This document shows positions 35,631 through 44,351 of a stretch of DNA of 64,000 bases, one piece after another. Each line of letters opens with the position of its first letter. The first letter of the stretch is position 1. The stretch is taken from contig JADJVV010000001.1 in NCBI GenBank assembly GCA_016710435.1, forward strand, positions 1,696,501-1,760,500, in the 5' to 3' direction. The notes under the pieces were generated by a model. The model ran no database searches. It was not told the origin of the DNA and saw only the letters and a list, made by a program, of their open reading frames with translations. The position numbers and the translations under genes are program-made. Source of the DNA: Hyphomicrobiales bacterium. Lineage in GTDB: Bacteria; Pseudomonadota; Alphaproteobacteria; Rhizobiales; Aestuariivirgaceae.

Positions 35631-37175
35631 ATGAAGGAACGGCTCATTGGCATTGATGCCGGCGGCACCATGACGAAGGTCGTGCTGTTCGATGTCGCGG
35701 GCAATGAACTGGCCTGTGAGCGCCAACCCAATCATGTGCTCCTGCCCCATGCAGGCTGGGTCGAGCGTGATGGCGAGGCCATGTGGACGGCGGTCTGCAT
35801 CTCCCTGAAAGCCTTGCTGGAAAAGACGGGCACCGATCCCGCCGACATCATTGCAGTGACGCCCTCAGGCTATGGCGGCGGCGTCTACCTCGTGGACAAG
35901 GACGGCATCAACGTGCGGAACGGGGTGATCTCGCCCGACACGCGCGCCATTCCGGTGCTCGACAAGTGGCACGCCACGGGGGTGGCAAGGCAGATCATTC
36001 CCGAGATTGAATCCAACCTCTGGCCCGGCCAGACCTTTTCGCTGCTGGGCTGGTTCAAGGAACATGAACCCGACACGCTGCGCCGCACCGCCCATGTGTT
36101 GTCGTGCAAGGATTTCCTGCGCCTGCGCCTCTGTGGTGACGTCTCGACGGATCCGACTGACGGCGGCTGTGCCGGCATCATCAATGTCACCCGTTCGGAT
36201 ATCTCCCAGGACGCCTTCGCCATTGCCGGCATGAAGGAGTGGCTGCCGAAACTGGCGCCAGTCCGCAACGCCGTGGAAATCGCAGGCCGCATCACGGCGG
36301 CAGCCGCGCGCGAAACGGGCTTGAAGGAAGGAACACCCGTCTGCCGCGGCGTGTATGATGTCGTGGGCTGCGCCCTTGCAACGGGTGTGGAACGGGACAG
36401 CCAGCTGGCGGCTGTGGCCGGCACCTTCAGCATTCACTCGACACTGCACCGCAAGCCGACACTGGATCCGCTTCCGACGATCCAGACCCCCTATCCCGTG
36501 GATGGCCTCGTGCTCGCCACCATGGCCACGCCCACCTCGGCCAGCAATCTCGAATGGTTCGTCAACACATTCATGGCGGCGGAACGCAGCGCGGCGAAAG
36601 CCAAGGGCGTCAGTGTCTATGACGTCTGCAATGATCTTGTCGGCAGCACCATGGGGCGCGGCAATGACATTCTCTTCTTCCCCTTCCTGCTCGACGGCCC
36701 GCGTGGCGCGCCTGCGGGCTTCACCGGCATGACCATGTCGACCAGCATGGCCGACATGCTGCGGGCGGTTTACGAGGGCGTCGCTTGCGTGCACCGCCTC
36801 GACATGACGAACCTGCTCACCGGCCCCAGCGCCGCGAGGCCAGATGTGATCCGCTTTGCCGGCGGCCCCTCGCGCAGCGCGGTTTGGGCGCAGATGTTTA
36901 CGGATTGTCTCGGCCTGCCACTGGAAATCACCAACGGCAGCGAACTTGGTGCCAAGGGCGCGGCCATGTGCGGTGCCGTGGCGGCGGGTGCCTACAGCAG
37001 CATGAGCGACGCCATGAAGGGCATGGTCAAGCTCGAACACCGCTTCACACCGGACCGCAGCAGAGGTGCCGTCCTCACTGAGAAATACAAGCGCTTCCGC
37101 GCTGCCATCGACACCAGCGTCGCGGCTTGGCGCGCCGCGCAGGAAGCGCCCCGCAGCCAAGGCGAAGCGGCATGA
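35631..37175 (+). CDS. FGGY-family carbohydrate kinase (LyxK/EryA-like)
   Basis: This 514-residue FGGY kinase starts LIGIDAGGTMTKVVLFD (phosphate-1 loop) at residue 5 and has the late adenosine motif RFAGGPSRSAVWAQM near residue 419. The internal blocks GVYDVVGCALATG, NLEWF and ILFFPFLLDG resemble L-xylulose kinase LyxK and erythritol kinase EryA more than GlpK or XylB. It would phosphorylate an imported polyol or ketose. I start at 35631 after GGGAGG. It lies upstream of a DeoR gene and a GlpSTPQV-type transporter, so it is the likely first enzyme for that transporter's substrate. Confidence 0.85.
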   Translation: MKERLIGIDAGGTMTKVVLFDVAGNELACERQPNHVLLPHAGWVERDGEAMWTAVCISLKALLEKTGTDPADIIAVTPSGYGGGVYLVDKDGINVRNGVISPDTRAIPVLDKWHATGVARQIIPEIESNLWPGQTFSLLGWFKEHEPDTLRRTAHVLSCKDFLRLRLCGDVSTDPTDGGCAGIINVTRSDISQDAFAIAGMKEWLPKLAPVRNAVEIAGRITAAAARETGLKEGTPVCRGVYDVVGCALATGVERDSQLAAVAGTFSIHSTLHRKPTLDPLPTIQTPYPVDGLVLATMATPTSASNLEWFVNTFMAAERSAAKAKGVSVYDVCNDLVGSTMGRGNDILFFPFLLDGPRGAPAGFTGMTMSTSMADMLRAVYEGVACVHRLDMTNLLTGPSAARPDVIRFAGGPSRSAVWAQMFTDCLGLPLEITNGSELGAKGAAMCGAVAAGAYSSMSDAMKGMVKLEHRFTPDRSRGAVLTEKYKRFRAAIDTSVAAWRAAQEAPRSQGEAA

Positions 37176-37193
37176 TGGCGATCCCGGCAGGAC

Positions 37194-37255
37194 TTTCGCG
37201 TGAAAGGAAAAGCGAAAATGAATGAGCGCAAACGCTTATTTCGCACCTGCGAAAT
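37194..37255 (+). promoter_or_regulatory. Cluster of TTTCGC/GCGAAA inverted repeats (candidate DeoR operator)
   Basis: The 164-base gap before the DeoR gene contains TTTCGC-N12-GCGAAA (37194-37217), AGCG-CAAA-CGCT (37225-37236) and ATTTCGC-ACCT-GCGAAAT (37238-37255). Three nested or adjacent palindromes sharing one half-site, directly upstream of a DeoR repressor gene, suggest an autoregulatory operator. The assignment to this regulator is inference. Confidence 0.5.
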
Positions 37256-37339
37256 GAACTTTTTCCTGAATTTCTACGTCCTAATTGACAAAAACGAAGA
37301 AAATAGAAAGAGTGACCGAAATTCTCGGGACGACGATTG

Positions 37340-38137
37340 ATGCTTGATCTGACGCCGCGACAACTCCAGATCCTCGCCCTTGCCCGGAAGTCCGGCAACG
37401 TGGGCGTGGACGCGCTGTCGGCGCATTTCGATGTGACACCCCAGACCATCCGCAAGGACTTGAACGAACTCTGCGATGCCCGCCACCTCACGCGCATCCA
37501 TGGCGGCGCCATGTTGTCGTCGGGCGTGGAGAACGTGGCCTACGAGTCCCGCCGCTCCCTGGCCTCGTCTGAAAAGCAGTTGATCGGCCGCCGCGCCGCG
37601 GCCCTCATTCCTGACAACACCTCGCTCTTCATCAACATCGGCACGACGACGGAAGAGGTAGCGCGCGCCCTCGTCCGCCACGAGGGCCTGCTCGTCGTCA
37701 CCAACAACATCCATGTGGCTGCGATCCTCTCGCCCGTTCCCAAGATCGAGGTGATTGTCGTGGGCGGCGCCGTGCGCAAGACCGACGGCGGCATCGTGGG
37801 CGAGGCGGCCGTCGATACCATCCGCCAGTTCAAGCTCGATCATGCGGTGATGGGTGTCTCCGCAATCGACGAGCATGGCGCGCTTCTGGACTATGATTAC
37901 CGTGAAGTGCGCGCCGCCCAGGCCATCATCGAAAATTCCCGCAATGTCATTCTGGTGGCGGATGCCATCAAGTTCGCCCGGTCGGCACCGGTGCGGATCG
38001 GTCATCTGAGCGACGTCAACGTCTTTGTAACCGATCAGCCTCCGCCGGAACCCGTTTCGGAACTCTGCCGCAGCAAGGGCGTGAAACTGGAAATCGCCGG
38101 CCCAGCGCAGGCCGGCCAGGGCGAGGAGGCTGCATGA
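37340..38137 (+). CDS. DeoR-family transcriptional repressor
   Basis: This 265-residue regulator has the N-terminal winged HTH of the DeoR family (VGVDALSAHFDVTPQTIRKDLNELC, key residues VTxQTIRKDLN) and a C-terminal sugar-phosphate-sensing domain with the IGTTTEEVARAL and GGxVRKTDGGIVGEAA blocks. DeoR members such as GlpR and EryR respond to phosphorylated sugars or polyols. The ATG at 37340 is used; a TTG three bases earlier is also in frame. It directly precedes a GlpSTPQV-like transporter, the position occupied by glpR in rhizobia. Confidence 0.88.
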   Translation: MLDLTPRQLQILALARKSGNVGVDALSAHFDVTPQTIRKDLNELCDARHLTRIHGGAMLSSGVENVAYESRRSLASSEKQLIGRRAAALIPDNTSLFINIGTTTEEVARALVRHEGLLVVTNNIHVAAILSPVPKIEVIVVGGAVRKTDGGIVGEAAVDTIRQFKLDHAVMGVSAIDEHGALLDYDYREVRAAQAIIENSRNVILVADAIKFARSAPVRIGHLSDVNVFVTDQPPPEPVSELCRSKGVKLEIAGPAQAGQGEEAA

Positions 38138-38233
38138 GCCGCACCCGCGCCCGGCATTTTTCTGCAATCCGGAAGCACCACACCGGTGGCTTCCATTCCT
38201 CCATTTCCGTGTCGCCAAGGGGTGTGGCCAAAT

Positions 38234-39337
38234 ATGCTTGAACTGGTTGATGTCAGCAAAGTCCAGGAAGGTCAGGTCCATATCCATCCGACCAGCCTGA
38301 CGCTGCAGCGGGGATCGCTCAACGTGCTCCTCGGTCCCACGCTGTCGGGCAAGACGACATTGCTGCGCCTGATGGCGGGGCTGGAGAAGCCGACCACCGG
38401 AAGCGTGCGCTTCGATGGCAAGGACGTGACCGGCGTTGCCGTACAGAAGCGCAACGTCGCCATGGTCTACCAGCAGTTCATCAACTATCCCGCCATGACG
38501 GTGTATGAGAACATCGCCTCGCCCCTGCGGGTCGCGGGTGAAGCGAGCGCGGTGATCGATACCGAAGTGAAGAAGGTGGCTGAGCTCATGCGGCTCACGC
38601 CCTTTCTCGAACGCCAGCCCCTGAGCCTCTCCGGCGGACAGCAGCAGCGCACCGCGCTGGCCCGCGCCATCGTGAAGAAGGCAAGCCTCATCCTGCTCGA
38701 CGAGCCGCTCGCCAACCTCGACTACAAGCTGCGCGAGGAAATGCGCGAGGAGCTGCCCAAGATCTTCGCCGCCTCGAACTCGATCTTCGTCTATGCGACG
38801 ACAGAACCTTCGGAGGCGCTTCTGCTCGGCGGAAACACCGCAACACTGCACGAAGGCCGCGTCAGCCAGTTCGGCAAGACGATTTCCGTCTACCGCAATC
38901 CGCACGACCTCGTCACCGCACGCACCTTCTCCGATCCGCCCATCAACACCCACGCAGCCGTCAAGGACGGCAAGACCTTCGTGCTGGCGGAAAAGGCCGC
39001 CGGCGGAAAGGGCAAGCCTGCGAAGATCACCTTGCCCGTGCCGCAACATCTTGCGGGCGTGGCCGATGGCCCCGTGACGCTGGGTGTGCAGCCGCATCAC
39101 CTCTCGCTGGCGGAGCCCTTCGCCAAGGCACCTGCCGTCAAGGTGCGAACCCAGGTCTCGGAAATCGCAGGTTCCGAAAGCTTCGTGCACGTGCTCTTCG
39201 GCGACAAGCGCTGGGTCATGCTGGCCCATGGCGTCTGCGAACTGGAGCCGGAGACAGATATCGACATCTACCTCGACACGCGCCACCTCATGGCGTTTGG
39301 CGCGGACGGCGCGGCTTTGGCCGGCAACGCAGGCTGA
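38234..39337 (+). CDS. glpS: Polyol ABC transporter ATP-binding protein 1 (GlpS-like)
   Basis: This 367-residue CUT1-type ATPase (MalK/UgpC family) has Walker A LGPTLSGKTTLLR near residue 34, signature LSLSGGQQQRTALAR and Walker B LILLDEPLANLDYKLR, then a C-terminal TOBE-like regulatory region. The Walker A is slightly unusual (GPTLSGKT) and, as in rhizobial GlpS, the H-loop region reads VYATTEPSEALLLGG with Thr-Glu instead of Thr-His-Asp. The partner ATPase gene follows by ten bases. Two different ATPases in one importer are a feature of the GlpSTPQV glycerol system. Confidence 0.8.
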   Translation: MLELVDVSKVQEGQVHIHPTSLTLQRGSLNVLLGPTLSGKTTLLRLMAGLEKPTTGSVRFDGKDVTGVAVQKRNVAMVYQQFINYPAMTVYENIASPLRVAGEASAVIDTEVKKVAELMRLTPFLERQPLSLSGGQQQRTALARAIVKKASLILLDEPLANLDYKLREEMREELPKIFAASNSIFVYATTEPSEALLLGGNTATLHEGRVSQFGKTISVYRNPHDLVTARTFSDPPINTHAAVKDGKTFVLAEKAAGGKGKPAKITLPVPQHLAGVADGPVTLGVQPHHLSLAEPFAKAPAVKVRTQVSEIAGSESFVHVLFGDKRWVMLAHGVCELEPETDIDIYLDTRHLMAFGADGAALAGNAG

Positions 39338-39347
39338 GGGCAGGGAC

Positions 39348-40418
39348 ATGGCCAGAATCACGCTCGATCACATCCGCCACGCCTACGGTATCCGTCCGTC
39401 GGCCCCGCAGGATTACGCCCTCCGCGAGGTCCACCATGAATGGGCCGATGGCGGCGCCTATGCGCTGCTCGGTCCATCCGGTTGCGGCAAGACCACGCTG
39501 CTCAACATCATTTCGGGACTCGTCCGCCCCTCCGAGGGGCACATCCTGTTCGACGGCAAGGACGTGACGCAGTTGCCGACGGAAGACCGCAACATCGCGC
39601 AGGTGTTCCAGTTCCCCGTCGTCTATGACACGATGACCGTCTACGACAACCTCGCCTTCCCCTTGCGCAACCGCAAGGTTCCGGAAGACCTGGTGGCGAC
39701 GCGCGTCAAGAACATCCTCGAGATGCTGGAACTCACTGACCGCGCCGACAAGAAGGCCCGGGGCCTCACTGCCGACCAGAAGCAGAAGATTTCACTGGGC
39801 CGCGGCCTCGTGCGTTCCGACGTCAACGCCATCCTCTTCGACGAACCCCTCACCGTGATCGATCCGCATCTGAAGTGGGTTCTGCGTTCGCAGTTGAAGA
39901 GCCTGCACCGCCATTCGCGTTTCACCATGGTCTACGTGACCCATGATCAGACCGAAGCCCTCACCTTTGCCGACAAGGTGGTGGTGATGTTCGAGGGTCA
40001 GATCGTGCAGATCGGCACGCCGGCCGAACTGTTCGAGAAACCCAAGCACACCTTCGTGGGCTACTTCATCGGCTCGCCCGGCATGAACGTGTTCCCCGTG
40101 GACGTCGCCGGCAGGAAGGCGAAGCTGGGCGACACGGCGATCGATTTGGGATTTGCACCGCATATTCCCGCCGGCCGCAAGACCGAACTCGGCATCCGGC
40201 CAGAGTTCATGGAGATCGGCCGCAAGGGCATTCCGCTCACCGTGCGCAAGGTCGAGGACATCGGCCGCCAGAAGATCGTGCGCGGCACGCTGGCAGGGCA
40301 GGCCGTGTCCATCGTGGTGAAGGAAGACAGTGAAATTCCGGCCGAACCCCGCGTCACCTTCCAGGACAAGGGCATCAACATCTACGCCGATTCCTGGCGT
40401 GTCGGACAGGAGGGCTGA
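39348..40418 (+). CDS. glpT: Polyol ABC transporter ATP-binding protein 2 (GlpT-like)
   Basis: This 356-residue ATPase has Walker A LGPSGCGKTTLLN, Walker B NAILFDEPLTVIDPHL and an intact H-loop TMVYVTHDQTEAL. The signature is atypical: LTADQKQKISLGR where LSGGQ is expected. The degenerate features of the two ATPases are complementary, because GlpS keeps LSGGQ and loses the H-loop while GlpT keeps the H-loop and loses LSGGQ. They are therefore expected to work as a heterodimer with one fully competent site. Start at 39348 after CAGGGA. Confidence 0.8.
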   Translation: MARITLDHIRHAYGIRPSAPQDYALREVHHEWADGGAYALLGPSGCGKTTLLNIISGLVRPSEGHILFDGKDVTQLPTEDRNIAQVFQFPVVYDTMTVYDNLAFPLRNRKVPEDLVATRVKNILEMLELTDRADKKARGLTADQKQKISLGRGLVRSDVNAILFDEPLTVIDPHLKWVLRSQLKSLHRHSRFTMVYVTHDQTEALTFADKVVVMFEGQIVQIGTPAELFEKPKHTFVGYFIGSPGMNVFPVDVAGRKAKLGDTAIDLGFAPHIPAGRKTELGIRPEFMEIGRKGIPLTVRKVEDIGRQKIVRGTLAGQAVSIVVKEDSEIPAEPRVTFQDKGINIYADSWRVGQEG

Positions 40419-40420
40419 GC

Positions 40421-41287
40421 ATGAACAAGACCTGGAACAACAAGGCCTGGTTCATGGTACTGCCCGCCATGCTGATGGTCATGGTCTCGGCGGTCATTCC
40501 GCTGATGACCGTCGTCAACTATTCGGTGCAGGACACCTTCGGCAACAACGAGTTCTTCTGGAACGGCACGGAATGGTTCACTGAAGTGCTGAAGTCGGAC
40601 CGTTTCTGGGGCGCGCTGGTGCGCAACTTCGCATTCTCCGCCACCATCCTCGCCATTGAAATCCCGCTGGGCGTCTTCATCGCCCTCAACATGCCGCGCA
40701 AGGGCATTGGCGTCTCCATCTGCCTCGTGCTCATGGCGCTGCCGCTGCTCATTCCGTGGAACGTGGTGGGCACCATCTTCCAGCTTCTCTGCCGCACCGA
40801 CATCGGCCTCGTGGGCTATGCCATTGCGAGCCTCGGCATCCCCTACAGCTATGCCGCAGACCCCAAGGATGCCTGGATCACGGTGGTGGTCATGGACGTC
40901 TGGCACTGGTCGAGCCTCGTTGTGCTTCTCGCCTATGCAGGCCTCGTCTCCATTCCCGATGCCTATTACCAGGCGGCCCGCATCGACGGCGCCTCGCGCT
41001 GGTCGGTGTTCCGCTACATCCAGCTTCCCAAGATGAAGCGAGTCCTCATCATCGCCTTCCTGCTGCGCTTTATGGATAGCTTCATGATCTACACCGAACC
41101 CTTCGTGGTGACGGGCGGCGGACCAGGCACATCGACGACCTTCCTGTCGATTGACCTCGTGAAGCGCGCCATCGGCCAGTTCGACCTCGGTCCGGCGGCG
41201 GCCATGTCCATCATCTACTTCCTCATCATCTTGCTCGTGTCATGGATCTTCTACACCGTGATGACCAGCAATGACGAAACGGCCTGA
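40421..41287 (+). CDS. glpP: Polyol ABC transporter permease (GlpP-like)
   Basis: This 288-residue CUT1-family permease has six predicted membrane helices, starting AWFMVLPAMLMVMVSAVIPLM, and the EAA-type loop YYQAARIDGASRWSVFRYIQLP near residue 190 (key residues AAxxDGA and P). It begins two bases after the GlpT stop and ends nine bases before the second permease gene, with which it should form the membrane pore. Confidence 0.87.
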   Translation: MNKTWNNKAWFMVLPAMLMVMVSAVIPLMTVVNYSVQDTFGNNEFFWNGTEWFTEVLKSDRFWGALVRNFAFSATILAIEIPLGVFIALNMPRKGIGVSICLVLMALPLLIPWNVVGTIFQLLCRTDIGLVGYAIASLGIPYSYAADPKDAWITVVVMDVWHWSSLVVLLAYAGLVSIPDAYYQAARIDGASRWSVFRYIQLPKMKRVLIIAFLLRFMDSFMIYTEPFVVTGGGPGTSTTFLSIDLVKRAIGQFDLGPAAAMSIIYFLIILLVSWIFYTVMTSNDETA

Positions 41288-41296
41288 GGTCACGCC

Positions 41297-42178
41297 ATGA
41301 GCACGGATACCGCAACCCCCGCTGCCAGCAAGCCCGCCGACACGCCGCATGTGAGCCTCGCTCACACCGGTGAGAAACGGAACTGGACAAGCATCATCGT
41401 CTCCACCAGCTACATCATCTTCCTGATGATCCCGATCTATTGGCTGATTATCACCAGCCTGAAGGACAATCTGGAGATCATGACCAATTTCTCCATCGTG
41501 CCCAACACCTGGACGCTGAAGAACTACACCAACATCTTCACCGATGAATCGTGGTATTCAGGCTACATAAATTCGGCGATCTACGTGGTCATGAACACGG
41601 TGATCTCCATCGTGCTGGCGCTGCCTGCGGCCTATGCCTTCTCGCGCTACCGCTTCCTCGGCGACAAGCATGCCTTCTTCTGGTTCTTCACCAACCGCAT
41701 GTCGCCGCCGGCGGTCTTCGCGCTTCCCTTCTTCCAGCTCTATTCCGCCTTCGGCCTGATCGACACGCACGTCGCCGTGGCGCTGGCCCACTGCCTCTTC
41801 AACCTGCCGCTGGCCATCTGGATCCTCGAAGGCTTCATCTCCGGCGTGCCGAAGGAGATCGACGAGACGGCCTATATCGACGGCTACAGCTTCCCGAAAT
41901 TCTTCGTGAAGATCTTCGTGCCGATGATTGCCTCGGGCATCGGCGTCACGGCCTTCTTCTGCTTCATGTTCTCCTGGGTGGAACTGTTGCTCGCCCGCAC
42001 GCTCACCACCACCGCCGCCAAGCCCATCGTCGCCACCATGACACGCACTGTCTCATCAACGGGCGTCGACTGGGGTCTCCTGGCGGCGGCCGGTACCCTT
42101 ACCATCATCCCGGGCGCGCTCGTCATCTGGTTCGTCCGCAACTACATCGCCAAGGGCTTTGCCCTGGGCCGCGTCTGA
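41297..42178 (+). CDS. glpQ: Polyol ABC transporter permease (GlpQ-like)
   Basis: This 293-residue MalG-type permease has a hydrophilic N-terminus, then SYIIFLMIPIYWLIITSLKDN, six predicted helices and the EAA loop EIDETAYIDGYSFPKFFVKIFVP (key residues Glu-x3-AxxDG). The conserved MalG-like C-terminus FVRNYIAKGFALGRV is present. It is followed after 13 bases by the DUF2160 gene, a marker of the rhizobial glycerol transporter operon. Confidence 0.87.
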   Translation: MSTDTATPAASKPADTPHVSLAHTGEKRNWTSIIVSTSYIIFLMIPIYWLIITSLKDNLEIMTNFSIVPNTWTLKNYTNIFTDESWYSGYINSAIYVVMNTVISIVLALPAAYAFSRYRFLGDKHAFFWFFTNRMSPPAVFALPFFQLYSAFGLIDTHVAVALAHCLFNLPLAIWILEGFISGVPKEIDETAYIDGYSFPKFFVKIFVPMIASGIGVTAFFCFMFSWVELLLARTLTTTAAKPIVATMTRTVSSTGVDWGLLAAAGTLTIIPGALVIWFVRNYIAKGFALGRV

Positions 42179-42191
42179 GGAGGTCTCGCAC

Positions 42192-42473
42192 ATGGATTTC
42201 TCATGGATGGCATGGACACTCCCGACGGCGCTGTTCTTCTGCGTCATCTTCGCCATGCTGATCGGCATGGGGGTGTGGGAATATTATTCGCCGGGCGGCA
42301 ATCCCCGCGTCGGCATCCTGCGCATCGAAACGACGCGCGGCGACCGGTTGTTCATATCGCTGCTGGGCGCCGCATACATTCATATCGCGTGGCTGGGGTT
42401 GACTGACCTCAGCCTGTGGTGGGCTCTTGCCTTGTCCCTTGTCTACGCCGTTGGTGTGTTCAAGTTCGTCTAG
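42192..42473 (+). CDS. DUF2160 small membrane protein of the Glp-type transporter
   Basis: This 93-residue protein starts MDFSWMAWTLPTALFF and has two to three hydrophobic segments plus the conserved GVWEYYSPGG and GDRLFISLLGAAYIHIAWLGL motifs of DUF2160. The family occurs almost only between the permease and binding-protein genes of GlpSTPQV systems, which suggests an accessory subunit. GAGGAGG gives a strong ribosome site. The exact role is unknown. Confidence 0.85.
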   Translation: MDFSWMAWTLPTALFFCVIFAMLIGMGVWEYYSPGGNPRVGILRIETTRGDRLFISLLGAAYIHIAWLGLTDLSLWWALALSLVYAVGVFKFV

Positions 42474-42550
42474 GCGGGAACCGGCGAGTGGCCCGGCGGC
42501 AACCGGACCACTCCAATAAAAATGCAATCGCAACACCGAGGAGGATCCTA

Positions 42551-44272
42551 ATGCGAAAGCACCTTTTGACGACGAGCACTTTGCTTGCACTGGCATTGTG
42601 CGGTCCGGCATATGCCGGAATGGACGAGGCAAAGGCGTTCCTGGACCAGGAAGTCAACGGTCTCTCCGCCTTGAACCGCGCCGACCAGGAAAAGGAAATG
42701 CAGTGGTTCGTTGATGCCGCCAAGCCTTTCGCCGGCATGGACATCAAGGTCGTTTCGGAAACGATCACCACGCACTCCTATGAATCGAAGGTGCTGGCTC
42801 CGGCCTTCACCGCCATCACGGGCATCAAGGTCACCCATGACCTGCTCGGCGAAGGCGACGTCGTCGAAAAGCTGCAGACGCAGATGCAGTCCGGCGAAAA
42901 CGTCTATGACGCCTACATCAACGACTCCGACCTGATCGGCACCCACTGGCGCTACCAGCAGGCCCGCAATCTGACGGAATGGATGGCAGGTACCGGCAAG
43001 GACGTGACCGACCCGATGCTGGACGTCGATGACTTCATCGGCAAGTCCTTCACCACCGCGCCGGACGGCCAGCTCTACCAGCTGCCTGACCAGCAGTTCT
43101 CGAACCTCTACTGGTTCCGCTACGACTGGTTCAACGACGAGAAGAACAAGTCCGAATTCAAGGCGAAGTACGGCTATGACCTCGGCGTGCCGGTGAACTG
43201 GTCTGCTTACGAAGACATCGCCGAGTTCTTCACCGGCCGTGAAATCGAAGGCAAGAAGGTCTTCGGCCACATGGACTACGGCAAGAAGGACCCGTCGCTC
43301 GGCTGGCGCTTCACCGATGCGTGGCTCTCCATGGCCGGCAACGGCGACAAGGGCATCCCGAACGGCCTTCCGGTCGACGAATGGGGCATCCGTGTGAACG
43401 AGAAGTCGCAGCCCGTGGGCTCTTGCGTGGCGCGTGGTGGTGACACCAACGGCCCGGCCTCGGTCTACGCCATCACGAAGTACCTGGAGTGGCTGCAGAA
43501 GTATGCTCCGCCGGAAGCGCAGGGCATGACCTTCGGCGAAGCCGGTCCGCTGCCTGCCCAGGGCAACATCGCCCAGCAGATGTTCTGGTATACCGTCTTC
43601 ACCGCCGACATGGTGAAGGAAGGCATCCCGGTCGTGAACGCGGATGGCACGCCCAAGTGGCGCATGGCCCCCTCGCCCCACGGCGTGTACTGGAAGGAAG
43701 GCATGAAGCTTGGCTATCAGGACGCCGGTTCCTGGACGATCCTGAAGTCCACGCCCGACGATCGCGCCAAGGCGGCCTGGCTCTATGCCCAGTTCGTCGT
43801 GTCGAAGACCGTCGACGCCAAGAAGTCGGATGTGGGCCTGACCTTCATCCGCCAGTCGACGCTGGACCACCAGCACTTCACCGACCGTGCGCCCAAGCTC
43901 GGCGGCCTGATCGAGTTCTATCGCTCGCCGGCCCGCCTGCAGTGGTCGCCGACCGGCACCAACGTTCCTGACTATCCGAAGCTCGCGCAGCTCTGGTGGC
44001 AGAACATCGGTGACGCTTCTTCCGGCGCCAAGACGCCGCAGGAAGCCATGGACGCGCTCTGCGCCGACCAGGAAAAGGTGCTGGCACGCATCGAGAAGTC
44101 TGGCGTGCAGGGCGACAAGGGCCCAGTCCTCGGTGAGGAAAAGGACCTTGCCACCTGGAACGCGGAAGCTGTGAAGGCCGGTGGCCTTGCCCCGCAGCTG
44201 AAGATCGAGCCGGAAAAGGACAAGCCGGTCACCATCAACTACGACGAGCTGATCAAGTCCTGGCAGAAGTAA
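42551..44272 (+). CDS. glpV: Periplasmic polyol-binding protein (GlpV-like)
   Basis: This 573-residue solute-binding protein has a Sec signal peptide (MRKHLLTTSTLLALALCGP ending AYA, then G) and no lipobox. It is longer than usual CUT1 binding proteins, as is rhizobial GlpV. Segments ITTHSYESKVLAPAFTAITG and QLPDQQFSNLYWFRYDWFND are typical. GAGGA precedes the ATG, and a strong terminator closes the operon. The ligand is expected to be glycerol or a related small polyol, but no glpD gene is present in the window to support glycerol specifically. Confidence 0.83.
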   Translation: MRKHLLTTSTLLALALCGPAYAGMDEAKAFLDQEVNGLSALNRADQEKEMQWFVDAAKPFAGMDIKVVSETITTHSYESKVLAPAFTAITGIKVTHDLLGEGDVVEKLQTQMQSGENVYDAYINDSDLIGTHWRYQQARNLTEWMAGTGKDVTDPMLDVDDFIGKSFTTAPDGQLYQLPDQQFSNLYWFRYDWFNDEKNKSEFKAKYGYDLGVPVNWSAYEDIAEFFTGREIEGKKVFGHMDYGKKDPSLGWRFTDAWLSMAGNGDKGIPNGLPVDEWGIRVNEKSQPVGSCVARGGDTNGPASVYAITKYLEWLQKYAPPEAQGMTFGEAGPLPAQGNIAQQMFWYTVFTADMVKEGIPVVNADGTPKWRMAPSPHGVYWKEGMKLGYQDAGSWTILKSTPDDRAKAAWLYAQFVVSKTVDAKKSDVGLTFIRQSTLDHQHFTDRAPKLGGLIEFYRSPARLQWSPTGTNVPDYPKLAQLWWQNIGDASSGAKTPQEAMDALCADQEKVLARIEKSGVQGDKGPVLGEEKDLATWNAEAVKAGGLAPQLKIEPEKDKPVTINYDELIKSWQK

Positions 44273-44293
44273 GCCAGTCCGAACAAACCAACG

Positions 44294-44325
44294 CCGCCCG
44301 GACGAAAGTCCGGGCGGTTCTGTTT
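44294..44325 (+). terminator. Rho-independent terminator of the transporter operon
   Basis: A perfect 10-bp stem (CCGCCCGGAC / GTCCGGGCGG) with a GAAA tetraloop is followed by TTCTGTTTT, 21 bases after the binding-protein stop. Read on the other strand it could also end the convergent RpiR gene. Confidence 0.9.
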
Positions 44326-44351
44326 TGAGATGGTGAAGTGAAAAGGCGGGC

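Noticed and set aside
35631..37175. Glycerol kinase partner of the Glp-type transporter
   Set aside because: The N-terminal and central motifs match LyxK/EryA-type FGGY kinases, not GlpK.
37274..39361. A 695-codon minus-strand open frame
   Set aside because: It is antisense to the DeoR and GlpS-like genes, with no ribosome site or recognisable domain.
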